Assembly (NCBI GenBank): GCA_934086145.1
Contig: CAKOHV010000023.1
Span: 1-31,978, forward strand
DNA: 31,978 bases
Direction of reading: 5' to 3'
DNA from: an uncultured Bacilli bacterium
GTDB lineage: Bacteria; Bacillota_I; Bacilli_A; RF39; UBA660
Each line of letters starts with the position of its first letter. Position 1 is the stretch's first letter. Both the position numbers and the translations under genes were made by a program. A model generated the notes under the pieces. The model had not been told where the DNA came from, did not search any database, and saw nothing but the letters and a program-made list of their open reading frames with translations. Below, piece by piece: positions 15,274 to 23,750 of the stretch.

Positions 15274-15310
15274 AAATGATAATCAGAAAAATATTATCAT
15301 TTTTTATTTT
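15274..15310. terminator. Bidirectional terminator between cotJC and the convergent operon
   Basis: AAATGATAAT (15274-15283), a 9-base loop and ATTATCATTT (15293-15302) form a perfect 10-bp stem with T-rich flanks on both strands. It serves cotJ from the left and the minus-strand pair from the right. Confidence 0.85.
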
Positions 15311-15338
15311 AGTATTTATTAAAATGGATGTTAAAGAA

Positions 15339-17111
15339 CTAGATTTTCTTGGTCGGACCATACAATCTTTTCAAACAATTTTGAATTTTAAGTAAATCAG
15401 TTGTTGATAAAATACTATTATATTCTAAAGCTAATAGAACGTTAGCATAATCAAGTGTCTCTTGTTTTTCAGCAAGACGAAGGAACTTAGGACGAGATAT
15501 CAAGACGCCATCAAAACGATACATATGACCAACGCAATAATTTTCATCAAGTAACTTAACAAGATTATTACTAGTAATAGTTGAAATACCACCACTAACT
15601 GTACGATTAAATGGTTGTAAATTTTCATTTTCTAAATATTGATCAACCGCTTCATCAGCACAAATAAATTTTTGTTTTTCAGTTACTTTGCGGGCCAAAA
15701 CACCACTTGGTAAAAGATAAGCTTCATTGATTGATTCAGAAATTAAAATCTTTTTAATCGTTAAAAGTGGATCAGGTGATGTACAAATACTGATAAAATA
15801 GACAGGAGAAATACCTTTTTCAAGCATTAAATCATAGTATGATAAATACTGATAATTTGATAATAAGAACATATAATTATTTTTGGATAAACTATATTCC
15901 TTTAAAACGCTTAGTCTTTCTCTAATCTCGGTAGGTTCTAAGAAAAGAATTTCACCATTATAAAATTCATTTTTAAAATCAACAAGATTTTTTAAAATAT
16001 CATAATTAGTTTTAAATTTTAAATACCATTTTTCAATAGTTGGTAAATGACTAATTAAAGAAGCTTCTGTAATAACTTGGCTATTAAGTAAGAAAGCTAA
16101 TTCTTTTACAATATCGTTTGTAAGAAACAAAATAAAGGTTTCTTGATTGGATAATAATTTTTTTAAAGGAAAATTTAATTTCATTAGAAAGTCTAAGATA
16201 AAAGGCATATCAGAATTATTTTCTAGTTTTGTATAGTAAGGTTTGGCTATCTTATTTGGATCGATTTGGTTAGTATATAAAAACTTAGTTAATGGAGTTC
16301 GTTCAATTTGTTCTTTTAATTTTTGATTTCGCACCATTTCTTCATCATATTTTTTATTATGATTTTTACTAATAATAGCCAAAATATCAAATGCAACCAT
16401 TTCATCAGCATATTCATACCATAAAGTTGGAATTTCTGTTATATTTTCCAATTCATTATTTTTAATAGCTTCTAAAATTTCCTCGTGAGCCTTTATTTGA
16501 CCTCTTATAAAACGTAAATTATCTTGATTATTAACAATACACTTTCTTAAATTTTTGTAAAATACTTCAATATAATCACTATAGCCCTTTTGTTCAACAT
16601 AGGTTATTAAAGCTTTGCGAGACATTCCACGACCATTATTAAGTGTTTTATTAATTCCAACAATCCTCTTTAAACTTAAAAAAATTAAAAAGTAAAGACA
16701 AATAGCATTAATTTCCTTATCTGTAACCTTTTCAGTAAAATGAATTGAATGTAACTTTTCGACAGCAGCATCATAATCATCATCTACTACTTGGACAATG
16801 TCATTAATATCACTCATTAAATCAAACAAAGGCGTATTATTCAAATAAAGTTTTAATTTAACATTTTTATTTAAACGATTAATAGCCTCTATATCTTCAA
16901 GTATACTATAAATAATCGCCATAAAAATTTCTTGATTTGAGGTACTCATTAGATTAGGAATATTACCATCTTTAACAGTGTATAATTTGGTTATGACAGG
17001 AGTATAATCTTGATTTAAAATCTCATATTTTAAATTAGATATTTCACTATCAATTAATTTTCTATTTTTTTCTAAAATTCTAGTTTTAATGTCCATTATT
17101 TCTTCCATCAT
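15339..17111 (-). CDS. Unrecognised 590-residue protein (second gene of a two-gene operon)
   Basis: I do not recognise this protein. It has no signal peptide; one hydrophobic helix (AICLYFLIFLSLKRIVGI, about 136-153) is too interrupted to be a clear membrane segment. Most of the sequence looks helical and rich in Lys, Asn, Leu and Ile. The C-terminal 120 residues hold a more distinctive Gly/Ser-containing stretch (PFNRTVSGGISTITSNNLVKLLDENYCVGHMYRFDGVLISRPKF, split here only for reading) that may be a small folded domain. The ATG at 17111 follows AAAGGGGA and lies one base after the upstream stop. The Shine-Dalgarno lies in the loop of a 7-bp inverted repeat. It is surely co-transcribed with the gene at 17113-18168. 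Confidence 0.6.
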   Translation of the reverse strand: MMEEIMDIKTRILEKNRKLIDSEISNLKYEILNQDYTPVITKLYTVKDGNIPNLMSTSNQEIFMAIIYSILEDIEAINRLNKNVKLKLYLNNTPLFDLMSDINDIVQVVDDDYDAAVEKLHSIHFTEKVTDKEINAICLYFLIFLSLKRIVGINKTLNNGRGMSRKALITYVEQKGYSDYIEVFYKNLRKCIVNNQDNLRFIRGQIKAHEEILEAIKNNELENITEIPTLWYEYADEMVAFDILAIISKNHNKKYDEEMVRNQKLKEQIERTPLTKFLYTNQIDPNKIAKPYYTKLENNSDMPFILDFLMKLNFPLKKLLSNQETFILFLTNDIVKELAFLLNSQVITEASLISHLPTIEKWYLKFKTNYDILKNLVDFKNEFYNGEILFLEPTEIRERLSVLKEYSLSKNNYMFLLSNYQYLSYYDLMLEKGISPVYFISICTSPDPLLTIKKILISESINEAYLLPSGVLARKVTEKQKFICADEAVDQYLENENLQPFNRTVSGGISTITSNNLVKLLDENYCVGHMYRFDGVLISRPKFLRLAEKQETLDYANVLLALEYNSILSTTDLLKIQNCLKRLYGPTKKI

Positions 17112-17131
17112 TTTAAAAGTCCCCTTTAAAA
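17111..17131 (-). promoter_or_regulatory. Inverted repeat presenting the ribosome-binding site of the 590-residue gene
   Basis: On the minus strand TTTTAAA, a 7-base loop GGGGACT and TTTAAAA form a perfect 7-bp stem. The Shine-Dalgarno fills the loop and the first A of the ATG closes the stem. The stem is all A-T and weak, so its effect is uncertain. Confidence 0.45.
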
Positions 17132-18168
17132 CTATGAACTTCTTGCTTAGTAGTAACTTCATTTATTTCATTAATAAGTTGCAATTGTTCTATTCTAAAA
17201 TCGATATCATCTACATTAAGTTGATCCTTTTGAAGTTCAAATCTTTTTAGGGCTTCCATGTAATAAGCTTTTATTTTAGTACTTTTTTGTTTGTCTTTAT
17301 AAAATAGTAAAGATAAAGCTATTTTACCATTATCCATTTTCATAAAAAGAATTCGTAAGCCTGTTTTATTACAATATTCATATAATTTTTGATTTACACT
17401 TCCTAATTGCTTAATGCTTTTACTATCTTTGATTCCACCAGATAATATTTTGCTAAAGGCATTTTGAATGTCTTTGAAACGTTCGGGATATTCCATTATG
17501 TCATCTAAAAGGTATGAAGAACCTTTATAATTAGGAATGACTAAAATATCTGATTCACTCATTGTATTATCAGCAGTTGGAATTTCTTTATTTTCCATTT
17601 CAATTAAAGCAATAGTTTCTAATATGTCGTTATAATTAGATAATTGTGTTTGAAGATAAGAAACATCTTCTAAAGGATTATTAGCTATCATAGTAATTAA
17701 TTTATTCTTTAATTTCTTAGTAACACTTATGATAGCAAGTTTAATGCTAGGAAAAGAATTCCTTATATAAGGATTGTTCTCATAATAATCATAGAATTCA
17801 TCATGATTAATATGAATTACTTTTTCAGTAATTTCGGTATTTGATAAAGTGTTAGTTGTGCTATCATTAGGTTGGGCATTTTGGGATGAAGGCAAAACGT
17901 TAACTTCTGATACTATTTCTTCTTTATTTGGCTCCATTTCTAAATCAGCCGTAGTTATTAAGTTAGCTAATTTGTCATTTTTTTCATTTAACGAAGCTAT
18001 AACTTGTTTATTATGTTCGATAACGAGTTTTATACATTTAATTAATTCCTTGGCACTCATATCATGTTCAAAATAGCTACAAACATAATCAGCTGGATTT
18101 TCGATATAATCAACCGTTTGTTCAAGAATTCGCTTAATTTGTTGTTCCTTAGATCCATTATTAATCAT
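17113..18168 (-). CDS. Unrecognised 351-residue protein with a possible RelE-fold core
   Basis: I do not recognise the whole protein. Residues 1-65 are helical, 70-115 are a Ser/Asn/Thr-rich linker, and 120-200 are helical again. Residues about 215-310 (SSYLLDDIMEYPERFKDI, GGIKDSKSIKQLG, KLYEYCNKTGLRILFMKMDNGKIALSLLFYKDKQKSTK in consecutive pieces) follow the order seen in RelE/HigB-type proteins: helices, 'K.L', 'lyE.r', 'lRi.f', 'gki.ll..f.Kk.qKt'. If real this would be an embedded RelE-like domain; no antitoxin is seen. There is no signal peptide or membrane segment. A strong promoter lies inside the end of the upstream ATPase gene, and the start codon is within a long hairpin. The partner gene follows one base later. 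Confidence 0.55.
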   Translation of the reverse strand: MINNGSKEQQIKRILEQTVDYIENPADYVCSYFEHDMSAKELIKCIKLVIEHNKQVIASLNEKNDKLANLITTADLEMEPNKEEIVSEVNVLPSSQNAQPNDSTTNTLSNTEITEKVIHINHDEFYDYYENNPYIRNSFPSIKLAIISVTKKLKNKLITMIANNPLEDVSYLQTQLSNYNDILETIALIEMENKEIPTADNTMSESDILVIPNYKGSSYLLDDIMEYPERFKDIQNAFSKILSGGIKDSKSIKQLGSVNQKLYEYCNKTGLRILFMKMDNGKIALSLLFYKDKQKSTKIKAYYMEALKRFELQKDQLNVDDIDFRIEQLQLINEINEVTTKQEVHSFKGDF

Positions 18169-18195
18169 TAAAAATCCCCCTTTTTTAATGATTAA
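18161..18195 (-). promoter_or_regulatory. 14-bp perfect hairpin with the Shine-Dalgarno in its loop
   Basis: TTAATCATTAAAAA (18161-18174) and its exact complement (18182-18195) flank a 7-base loop that contains GGGGG on the minus strand. The start codon at 18168 lies in the 3' arm. Readthrough mRNA from the ATPase gene would form the whole hairpin. mRNA from the promoter at 18197-18224 would begin about 18190 and lack part of the 5' arm. It could control translation or be an operator. Confidence 0.7.
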
Positions 18196-18196
18196 T

Positions 18197-18224
18197 ATTA
18201 TACTAATTGATTTTATTTTGTCAA
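18197..18224 (-). promoter_or_regulatory. Consensus sigma-A promoter of the two-gene operon
   Basis: The minus strand has perfect TTGACA (18219-18224), a 16-base spacer and perfect TATAAT (18197-18202). The -35 box lies inside the last codons of the ATPase gene. Confidence 0.88.
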
Positions 18225-20792
18225 TTTTAGAAAATACTTTTTAAGCCAGTCAATTGGAATTATGGTCGCAGAAAGAAGAATAACATAAATTAATTCACGC
18301 AAAGTTAAGCCATAGGTTCTAAAGACACTTCCCCCTTTATAAATGATATAAAGCTGAACAACGACTATAAAAGCAATAATTATGATAAAGGGAATATTAT
18401 TTTTAAGATTACTTAAAATATTAATTCTTCTTGTACGGGCATTAAAGGAGTTAAAAATTCCTAGAAAAACAAATAAAGTAAAATAAGCAGTTAAAAGATA
18501 TTCATTATTGGTACTTGTTCTAATTATATTATTTAATAAAGGAACTTTTAAGAAAAGAAGACATAAAATACTAGAATATACCCCCCCTGTTATGATGGAA
18601 TACTTCATATATTTATTAATAATAGGTTCGGTTTTAGTAGTTGGTTTTTCATGCATATATTCCTTTAATGGTGGTTCGTAGGAAAAGGCAATGCCGGCCA
18701 AGGTATCCATAATCATATTAATCCAAAGCATTTGTACAATAGTAATTGGGGTATTGATACCAATTAAAGGACCAATTATAGAGATACTAACAGCACAGAT
18801 ATTGACAGAAAGTTGAAATATAATAAATTTTCTAATACTTTTAAAGATAGTGCGACCATATAAAATTGCTTTGCTAATAGACAAGATATTATCATCTAAG
18901 ATAACAATGTCACTGGCTTCTTTAGCAACTTCAGTACCCGACCCCATGGAAAAGCCAACATCGGCTTTCTTAAGGGCTGGCGCATCATTTACTCCGTCGC
19001 CAGTCATCCCGACAACTAAATTAATACTCTGTAGAACCTTGACTAAACGACTCTTATCTTGTGGTAAAGCACGGGCAACAACTTTGATACGAGGATAACT
19101 ATTAATAATTTCCTCATCACTTAAATTAGCTAGTTCACTACTAGTTATAATTAAATCACTAGGACTAGTAATAATCCCTGCCTCTTTGGCAATAGAATAA
19201 GCTGTTTTTTTATCATCGCCTGTAATCATAATAATATTAATATTGGCATCCTTAATTAAAGAAATGCCTTCTTTAGAAACAGAACGAAGTTCATCTTTGA
19301 TAAAGACTAAAGCAATAAAAATAAGATTATCTAAAGAATTAGTTAAATGAAAAGTACTGGACATAGCTAAAGCAATTACTCTTACGCCTTTAGAAGTTTG
19401 TTCATTTAAAGTACGCTCAATATTATCTTTATTTTTAAAATATGTAACATTACCATCTTTGTCTAAACACTTATTTGATTTCTTTAAGATTAATTCAGGA
19501 GCTCCCTTTATATAAGTAGTTTTCTTATAATCTTCTTTTAAAGTGACATAAGAATATTTATTTTTACTATTAAAAGGACAATATTTGATAATCTCGGGAT
19601 TAATATTGTAATCAGGAGTAATCATTTTAAGTAAAGCTCGATCAGTACTATTTCCCCCTATTACTTTACCATCACTATAGTTACTAGAATTATTATAAAA
19701 TAGTGAACGATAGTAAATATTTTTTAAAGCTGGGGATTTTATATCAGTTATTTGTTGAAAGCTTTCCTCGTTAGCAGCATAGAAATCAGATACTTCTAGT
19801 TGACCTTTAGTTATGGTGCCAGTTTTATCAGTTAACAAAACATTTATATTGCCGGCGGAGTCAATGCCTACTAGTTTGCGAACTAATACATTATTTTTTA
19901 ACATACGACGCATGTTACTTGAAAGAACTAAAGTTATCATAAGCGGTAAACCTTCAGGGACACTAACAACAATTACTGTGACAGCTAAAGTTAAGGCATG
20001 TAATAAATATCCAAACATCAATTTAAAATTCGTAAAAGTATTAAAAATAGCAGCTATATTAAAGTTATTGGCAATGACTAAACGCGAAAACATATAAGAT
20101 AAAGAAACAAAAAGGGCCCCTATATAACCCAATTTACTGATTGACTTGGCGAGGTCGGTAAGACGAAGTTTTAAAGGAGACGGCATTACTTTCTCTTGAA
20201 GTTCTTGAGCTAATTTACCATAAACAGTCTGTTCTCCTACCTTTGTTACTTTCATTAAAGCTTCACCATCTAAGACAGTTGTTCCTTGATATATTTTTTC
20301 ATTAGGTTCCTTATTTTGTTCTTTAGTCTCGCCATTTAAGGAAGATTCATCTACAGAAACAAAGCCTTTAACGATATTACCATCAGCTGGTACTTTATCG
20401 CCCGCATTTAGAATAATAATATCACTAACTACAACGTCTTCTAAATCAATCTCTGTTGACTGACCATTTCTTTGGGCTTTTACTTTGTATTTGGAAGCAT
20501 CCTCTTGTAATCTTTTAAAAGCAGCTTCGCTTCCATATTCCGAAATACTTGAAACTAACGATGCAACTAGAATAGAAATTAGTATCCCGATTGTTTCAAA
20601 GAAATCAAAGTCTTTAAACAGAACAATAACTTTAACAGCCAAAGCTATTAATAAAATTTTAATAATTGGATCTCCTAAAGATTCTAAGAATAATTTTATG
20701 AAACTATTTTCTTTTTTATTGGAAATTGTGTTTCTACCATATTCTTTACGCATTTTTATTACTTCTTTATCACTTAAACCAGTAAATTTCAT
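18213..20792 (-). CDS. P-type calcium-transporting ATPase (type II, PMCA-like)
   Basis: The 859-residue pump uses ATP to export Ca2+ across the membrane. The N-terminal cation-ATPase domain is followed by membrane segments, the actuator motif SLNGET (151-156), the Ca2+-site PEGLP in membrane helix 4 (279-283), the phosphorylation site DKTGT (Asp322), KGAPE in the nucleotide-binding domain and MTGDGVNDAPALKKADVG before membrane helix 5. Helix 6 carries NMIMDTLAG, which provides further cation ligands. The last four helices end near the C-terminus. No regulatory calmodulin-binding tail is present. AGGAGG lies eight bases before the ATG. Its 3' end overlaps the promoter of the next operon. Confidence 0.93.
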   Translation of the reverse strand: MKFTGLSDKEVIKMRKEYGRNTISNKKENSFIKLFLESLGDPIIKILLIALAVKVIVLFKDFDFFETIGILISILVASLVSSISEYGSEAAFKRLQEDASKYKVKAQRNGQSTEIDLEDVVVSDIIILNAGDKVPADGNIVKGFVSVDESSLNGETKEQNKEPNEKIYQGTTVLDGEALMKVTKVGEQTVYGKLAQELQEKVMPSPLKLRLTDLAKSISKLGYIGALFVSLSYMFSRLVIANNFNIAAIFNTFTNFKLMFGYLLHALTLAVTVIVVSVPEGLPLMITLVLSSNMRRMLKNNVLVRKLVGIDSAGNINVLLTDKTGTITKGQLEVSDFYAANEESFQQITDIKSPALKNIYYRSLFYNNSSNYSDGKVIGGNSTDRALLKMITPDYNINPEIIKYCPFNSKNKYSYVTLKEDYKKTTYIKGAPELILKKSNKCLDKDGNVTYFKNKDNIERTLNEQTSKGVRVIALAMSSTFHLTNSLDNLIFIALVFIKDELRSVSKEGISLIKDANINIIMITGDDKKTAYSIAKEAGIITSPSDLIITSSELANLSDEEIINSYPRIKVVARALPQDKSRLVKVLQSINLVVGMTGDGVNDAPALKKADVGFSMGSGTEVAKEASDIVILDDNILSISKAILYGRTIFKSIRKFIIFQLSVNICAVSISIIGPLIGINTPITIVQMLWINMIMDTLAGIAFSYEPPLKEYMHEKPTTKTEPIINKYMKYSIITGGVYSSILCLLFLKVPLLNNIIRTSTNNEYLLTAYFTLFVFLGIFNSFNARTRRINILSNLKNNIPFIIIIAFIVVVQLYIIYKGGSVFRTYGLTLRELIYVILLSATIIPIDWLKKYFLKLTK

Positions 20793-20926
20793 ATTTTATC
20801 CTCCTGATTAAATATATGAAATTTGCTTTATTTTATGAGTTATGATAAAAAGTCATTTTGTTTCTTTAAATGATGATTCTTGAATATTGAGAGTTTTTGA
20901 AATGGAAAACTTTTTATTATGCCAAG

Positions 20927-20951
20927 AAAAAAAGTTCTTTGCAGAACTTTT
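20927..20951 (-). terminator. Terminator of the first PPETG surface protein gene
   Basis: On the minus strand AAAGTTCT, loop GCAA and AGAACTTT form an 8-bp stem followed by T. It overlaps the end of the gene at 20950. The same hairpin, with one loop base changed, ends the paralogous gene at 22241. Confidence 0.88.
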
Positions 20952-21759
20952 AAACTTTATAGAATTTATTATGTTTTTTAGCAATTGTTATAGCACTTAA
21001 AGCAATGAAAGCACCGGCTGCTAAAACAGCATATGAAGCAAAACTTCCTGTTTCTGGTGGAGTTGTTGTTTCACATTGTTTTTTGTATTCTTCTTGAGAT
21101 ATTTCATCACCAGTAGGTCCATAGTATTTACCATCTTTAATTTGGCAAGTAACTTTGTTAACAACTGGTTTAATTTCAGCACAACCACTTCCGCCAGCAC
21201 TTAAACTACCATCAACTGATTGGTCATCAGCAGTACTCTTGTATTCAAGTGTTAAGCAGAAACGACCACAGTTTTCTTCAGTTGCGTCATTGTCTAATTT
21301 AAGTGTCCAGTAACCAATTACAGAATAACCTTGCCAAGCAGCAGTATTTAACTCTTTTTCATTTAATCCAGAAGTACCAAGAGCTTTAATTGATTTACCA
21401 GTATTAGAAATGAAATCATAACAACCACCATTAGCAGAACATGCTTTACTTAAACCATTATTAACACCTTTGTTAATTTTTTTAACGGTAACATCGCTTT
21501 GTGCAAAAGCAGAAGCATTTTCAATTGTTAATTTGTCTAAGCCAGTAACTGATGTGTATACACCATATAAACCAATATCGTTTTCTTCATTTATTTGAGC
21601 TAATAAATAACAATTAGTAGTTTCTCCTGTAGCTATTTGACTAGCTCCACAGTAAACCTTGAAATTACTAGCACTTGGGGCAGCATTTACAGCAGTTGGT
21701 AACAAAGTTACACATAGTGTAAAGGCAGCAATTAACAATAAATTTTTTATTCTTTCCAT
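20950..21759 (-). CDS. Secreted Cys-rich surface protein with PPETGS sorting signal (single-module paralog)
   Basis: The 269-residue protein has a signal peptide (cleavage likely after AVNA, residue 26), a beta-rich domain (about 28-195) with cysteines at 37, 50, 107, 113, 164, 168 and 193, one 31-residue module with cysteines 205 and 229 (TCQIKDGKYYGPTGDEISQE...), and a C-terminal wall-anchor signal: PPETGS at 234-239, a hydrophobic segment 242-260 and the basic tail KKHNKFYKV. This resembles LPxTG-type signals with PP in place of L-P. The pairs of cysteines suggest extracellular disulfides. The function is unknown; a surface adhesin or wall component is plausible. AGAGG precedes the ATG by seven bases. 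A paralog lies at 22241 and a sortase gene at 23751. Confidence 0.8.
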   Translation of the reverse strand: MERIKNLLLIAAFTLCVTLLPTAVNAAPSASNFKVYCGASQIATGETTNCYLLAQINEENDIGLYGVYTSVTGLDKLTIENASAFAQSDVTVKKINKGVNNGLSKACSANGGCYDFISNTGKSIKALGTSGLNEKELNTAAWQGYSVIGYWTLKLDNDATEENCGRFCLTLEYKSTADDQSVDGSLSAGGSGCAEIKPVVNKVTCQIKDGKYYGPTGDEISQEEYKKQCETTTPPETGSFASYAVLAAGAFIALSAITIAKKHNKFYKV

Positions 21760-21801
21760 AACTATACCTCTCCATTTCTATTTTTCCCTTATTATGTACT
21801 A

Positions 21802-21807
21802 ATTATA
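21802..21807 (-). promoter_or_regulatory. Extended -10 promoter of the first surface protein gene
   Basis: The minus strand has TGTTATAAT with a TG extension and no good -35 box. The flanking sequence, from an A-rich TATGAAAAAAA block about 30 bases upstream to TACATAATA downstream, is conserved in front of the paralog at 23608 (-10 at 23650-23655). Confidence 0.6.
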
Positions 21808-21842
21808 ACATGAAAATTACAAAAGTGGTATTTTTTTTCATA

Positions 21843-22208
21843 AAACATATCTTTTACTAAGATATCATTTAAAAAAAATTAAAGCTTTCACTATTCTATT
21901 AAAAATTTAATTATAGACGATATATAAGTTACTTATGAATGATATAAATTGCTTAACATAATAGTTTTATTAACCGATAAAAGCTTCTTTTTGTGGTAAT
22001 AAATAACAAATTTCAACTATGGCACTATGGCAATAATTTATAAAATAAAAGGTAATTTTTGAACTTTTAAGTTGACAAAACTATTGCAGCTACGCTTTGA
22101 CAATCGAATATAGCTTTTAAAAATATCGTTAATTGCTAAAAGATATTAAAGATTATTACAATTATGAAAAATATGAAAATAAGTTACATTAACTTTACTT
22201 TATTTTAC
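21843..22208. other. AT-rich interval between the two surface protein genes
   Basis: No coding frame is convincing here. The stretch holds a 7-bp hairpin (ATATCTT/AAGATAT, 21847-21865) and a tandem 8-bp repeat CTATGGCA at 22017-22032. I see nothing else. Confidence 0.6.
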
Positions 22209-22233
22209 AAAAAAAGTTCTTTACAGAACTTTT
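22209..22233 (-). terminator. Terminator of the multi-module surface protein gene
   Basis: On the minus strand AAAGTTCT, loop GTAA and AGAACTTT form an 8-bp stem followed by a T run. It is nearly identical to the terminator at 20927-20951, so the gene duplication included it. Confidence 0.88.
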
Positions 22234-22240
22234 AAAACTT

Positions 22241-23608
22241 TTATACTTTAAAGATTTTATTATATTTTTTAGTAATTACTACTGTTACTACTGCTACTAA
22301 AGCACTTCCTATCAAAACCAAGTATGAAATAAAACTTCCGGTTCCTGGTGGTGTTGTTGTTTCACATTGCTTTTGGTATTCATCTTTGGTTACTTCATTA
22401 CCATTTTTATCATAGTACTTACCATCTTTGATTTCACAAGTTGGGTTTTGGGGTTCACATTGTTTTTGGTATTCGTCTTTAGTTACTTCATTACCGTTTT
22501 TATCATAGTATTTACCATCCTTGATTTCACAAGTTGGGTTTTGAGGTTCACATTGTTTTTGGTATTCGTCTTTAGTTACTTCATTACCAGTTTTATCGTA
22601 ATATTTACCATCCTTGATCTCACAAGTTGGGTTTGGTGTCTCACATTGCTTTTGGTATTCATCTTTGGTTACTTCATTACCGTTTTTATCATAGTATTTA
22701 CCATCCTTGATCTCACAAGTTGGGTTTGGTGTCTCACATTGTTTTTGGTATTCATCTTTGGTTACTTCATTACCGTTTTTATCATAGTACTTACCATCCT
22801 TGATTTCACAAGTTGGGTTTGGTGTCTCACATTGTTTTTGATATTCATCCTTAGTTACTTCATTACCTGTTTTATCATAGTACTTACCATCCTTGATTTC
22901 ACAAGTTGGGTTTGGCGTTTCACATTGTTTTTGATATTCATCCTTAGTTACTTCATCACCATTTTTTCCATAATATTTACCATCTTTTATTTCACAAGTT
23001 AGTTTAGTAACAACAGGTTTAATTTCGGCACACCCGCCACCGCCAGCACTTAAGCCACCATCAGCTGATTGATCGTCAGCTGTGCTTTTATACTCTAGCG
23101 ATAAGCAAAAACGTCCACAACTTTCTTCAGTTGCATCATCATCTAATTTAACAGTCCAATAACCAATTACGGAATAACCTTGCCAAGCTGCTGTATTTAA
23201 TTCTTTTTCGTCTAATTTGGCAGTACCTAGATTCCTAATTGACTTACCACTGGCTGCTATAAAGTCATAGCAATCGGCATTAGCAGTACAAGTCTTACCT
23301 AAGCCATTTTTAACACCTTTACTAATTCTTGTTGCTGTAACATCACTAGGAGTATATGCAAGAACTTTTTCAATCGTTAGTTTGTCTAGACCGGTGATTG
23401 AAGTATACACACCAAATAGACCAACTTGATTATCTTCAGTTATTTTAGCCAATAAATAGCAATTGGTTGTTTGACCAGTGGCAATTTGACTGGCTCCACA
23501 ATAAAGTTTAAAATTACTAGCACTAGGAGCAGCATTTATGTAATTAGGTAATACAATTACACAAAGTGTAAAGGTTAAAATTAATAATATATTTTTTATT
23601 TTTTTCAT
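22241..23608 (-). CDS. Secreted Cys-rich surface protein with seven tandem modules and PPGTGS sorting signal
   Basis: The 455-residue protein is a paralog of the one at 20950. It has the same signal peptide (cleavage likely after YINA, residue 26) and the same Cys-rich N-terminal domain (about 27-200). Seven tandem 31-residue modules follow at about 204-420, each TCEIKDGKYYxKxGxEVT... with two cysteines 24 residues apart. The C-terminus has PPGTGS, a hydrophobic segment and the basic tail KKYNKIFKV. Modules differ mainly at DK(N/T)G and at the joint (CETPNP or CEPQNP). The ATG at 23608 has AGAGG seven bases upstream; the frame opens further upstream but without such a site. The modules probably form a stalk that lifts the N-terminal domain off the wall. 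It is divergent from the sortase gene. Confidence 0.8.
   Translation of the reverse strand: MKKIKNILLILTFTLCVIVLPNYINAAPSASNFKLYCGASQIATGQTTNCYLLAKITEDNQVGLFGVYTSITGLDKLTIEKVLAYTPSDVTATRISKGVKNGLGKTCTANADCYDFIAASGKSIRNLGTAKLDEKELNTAAWQGYSVIGYWTVKLDDDATEESCGRFCLSLEYKSTADDQSADGGLSAGGGGCAEIKPVVTKLTCEIKDGKYYGKNGDEVTKDEYQKQCETPNPTCEIKDGKYYDKTGNEVTKDEYQKQCETPNPTCEIKDGKYYDKNGNEVTKDEYQKQCETPNPTCEIKDGKYYDKNGNEVTKDEYQKQCETPNPTCEIKDGKYYDKTGNEVTKDEYQKQCEPQNPTCEIKDGKYYDKNGNEVTKDEYQKQCEPQNPTCEIKDGKYYDKNGNEVTKDEYQKQCETTTPPGTGSFISYLVLIGSALVAVVTVVITKKYNKIFKV
22349..22999 (-). repeat. Seven tandem 93-bp coding repeats
   Basis: The repeats encode the 31-residue two-cysteine modules. Neighbouring copies are nearly identical in DNA, including synonymous positions, which suggests recent expansion or gene conversion. 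The last copy leads into the PPGTG signal. The paralog at 20950 has a single, diverged copy. Confidence 0.93.
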
Positions 23609-23649
23609 AACCATGCCTCTATCTCTATCTTTCCATCTATTATGTATTA

Positions 23650-23655
23650 ATTGTA
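23650..23655 (-). promoter_or_regulatory. Extended -10 promoter of the multi-module surface protein gene
   Basis: The minus strand has TGTTACAAT, with the same flanks as the promoter at 21802-21807 (TACATAATA downstream and TATGAAAAAAA upstream). The two genes are therefore probably co-regulated. Confidence 0.55.
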
Positions 23656-23750
23656 ACATAAAAATTAGAAATGGATAATTTTTTTCATAAAATAATTATT
23701 TTTATGTTATTATAATATATAGAATAAGGAGAATATAGAGTGGTGCTTAT

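Noticed and set aside
22349..22999. Regular repeats that could suggest a CRISPR array
   Set aside because: The 93-bp units are contiguous, in frame and coding, with no unique spacers. The same applies to the 54-bp units at 31698-31978.
22367..23002. Plus-strand open frame of 211 codons in the surface protein repeats
   Set aside because: It is the antisense shadow of the 93-bp repeats; the minus-strand frame has the signal peptide, anchor, promoter and terminator.
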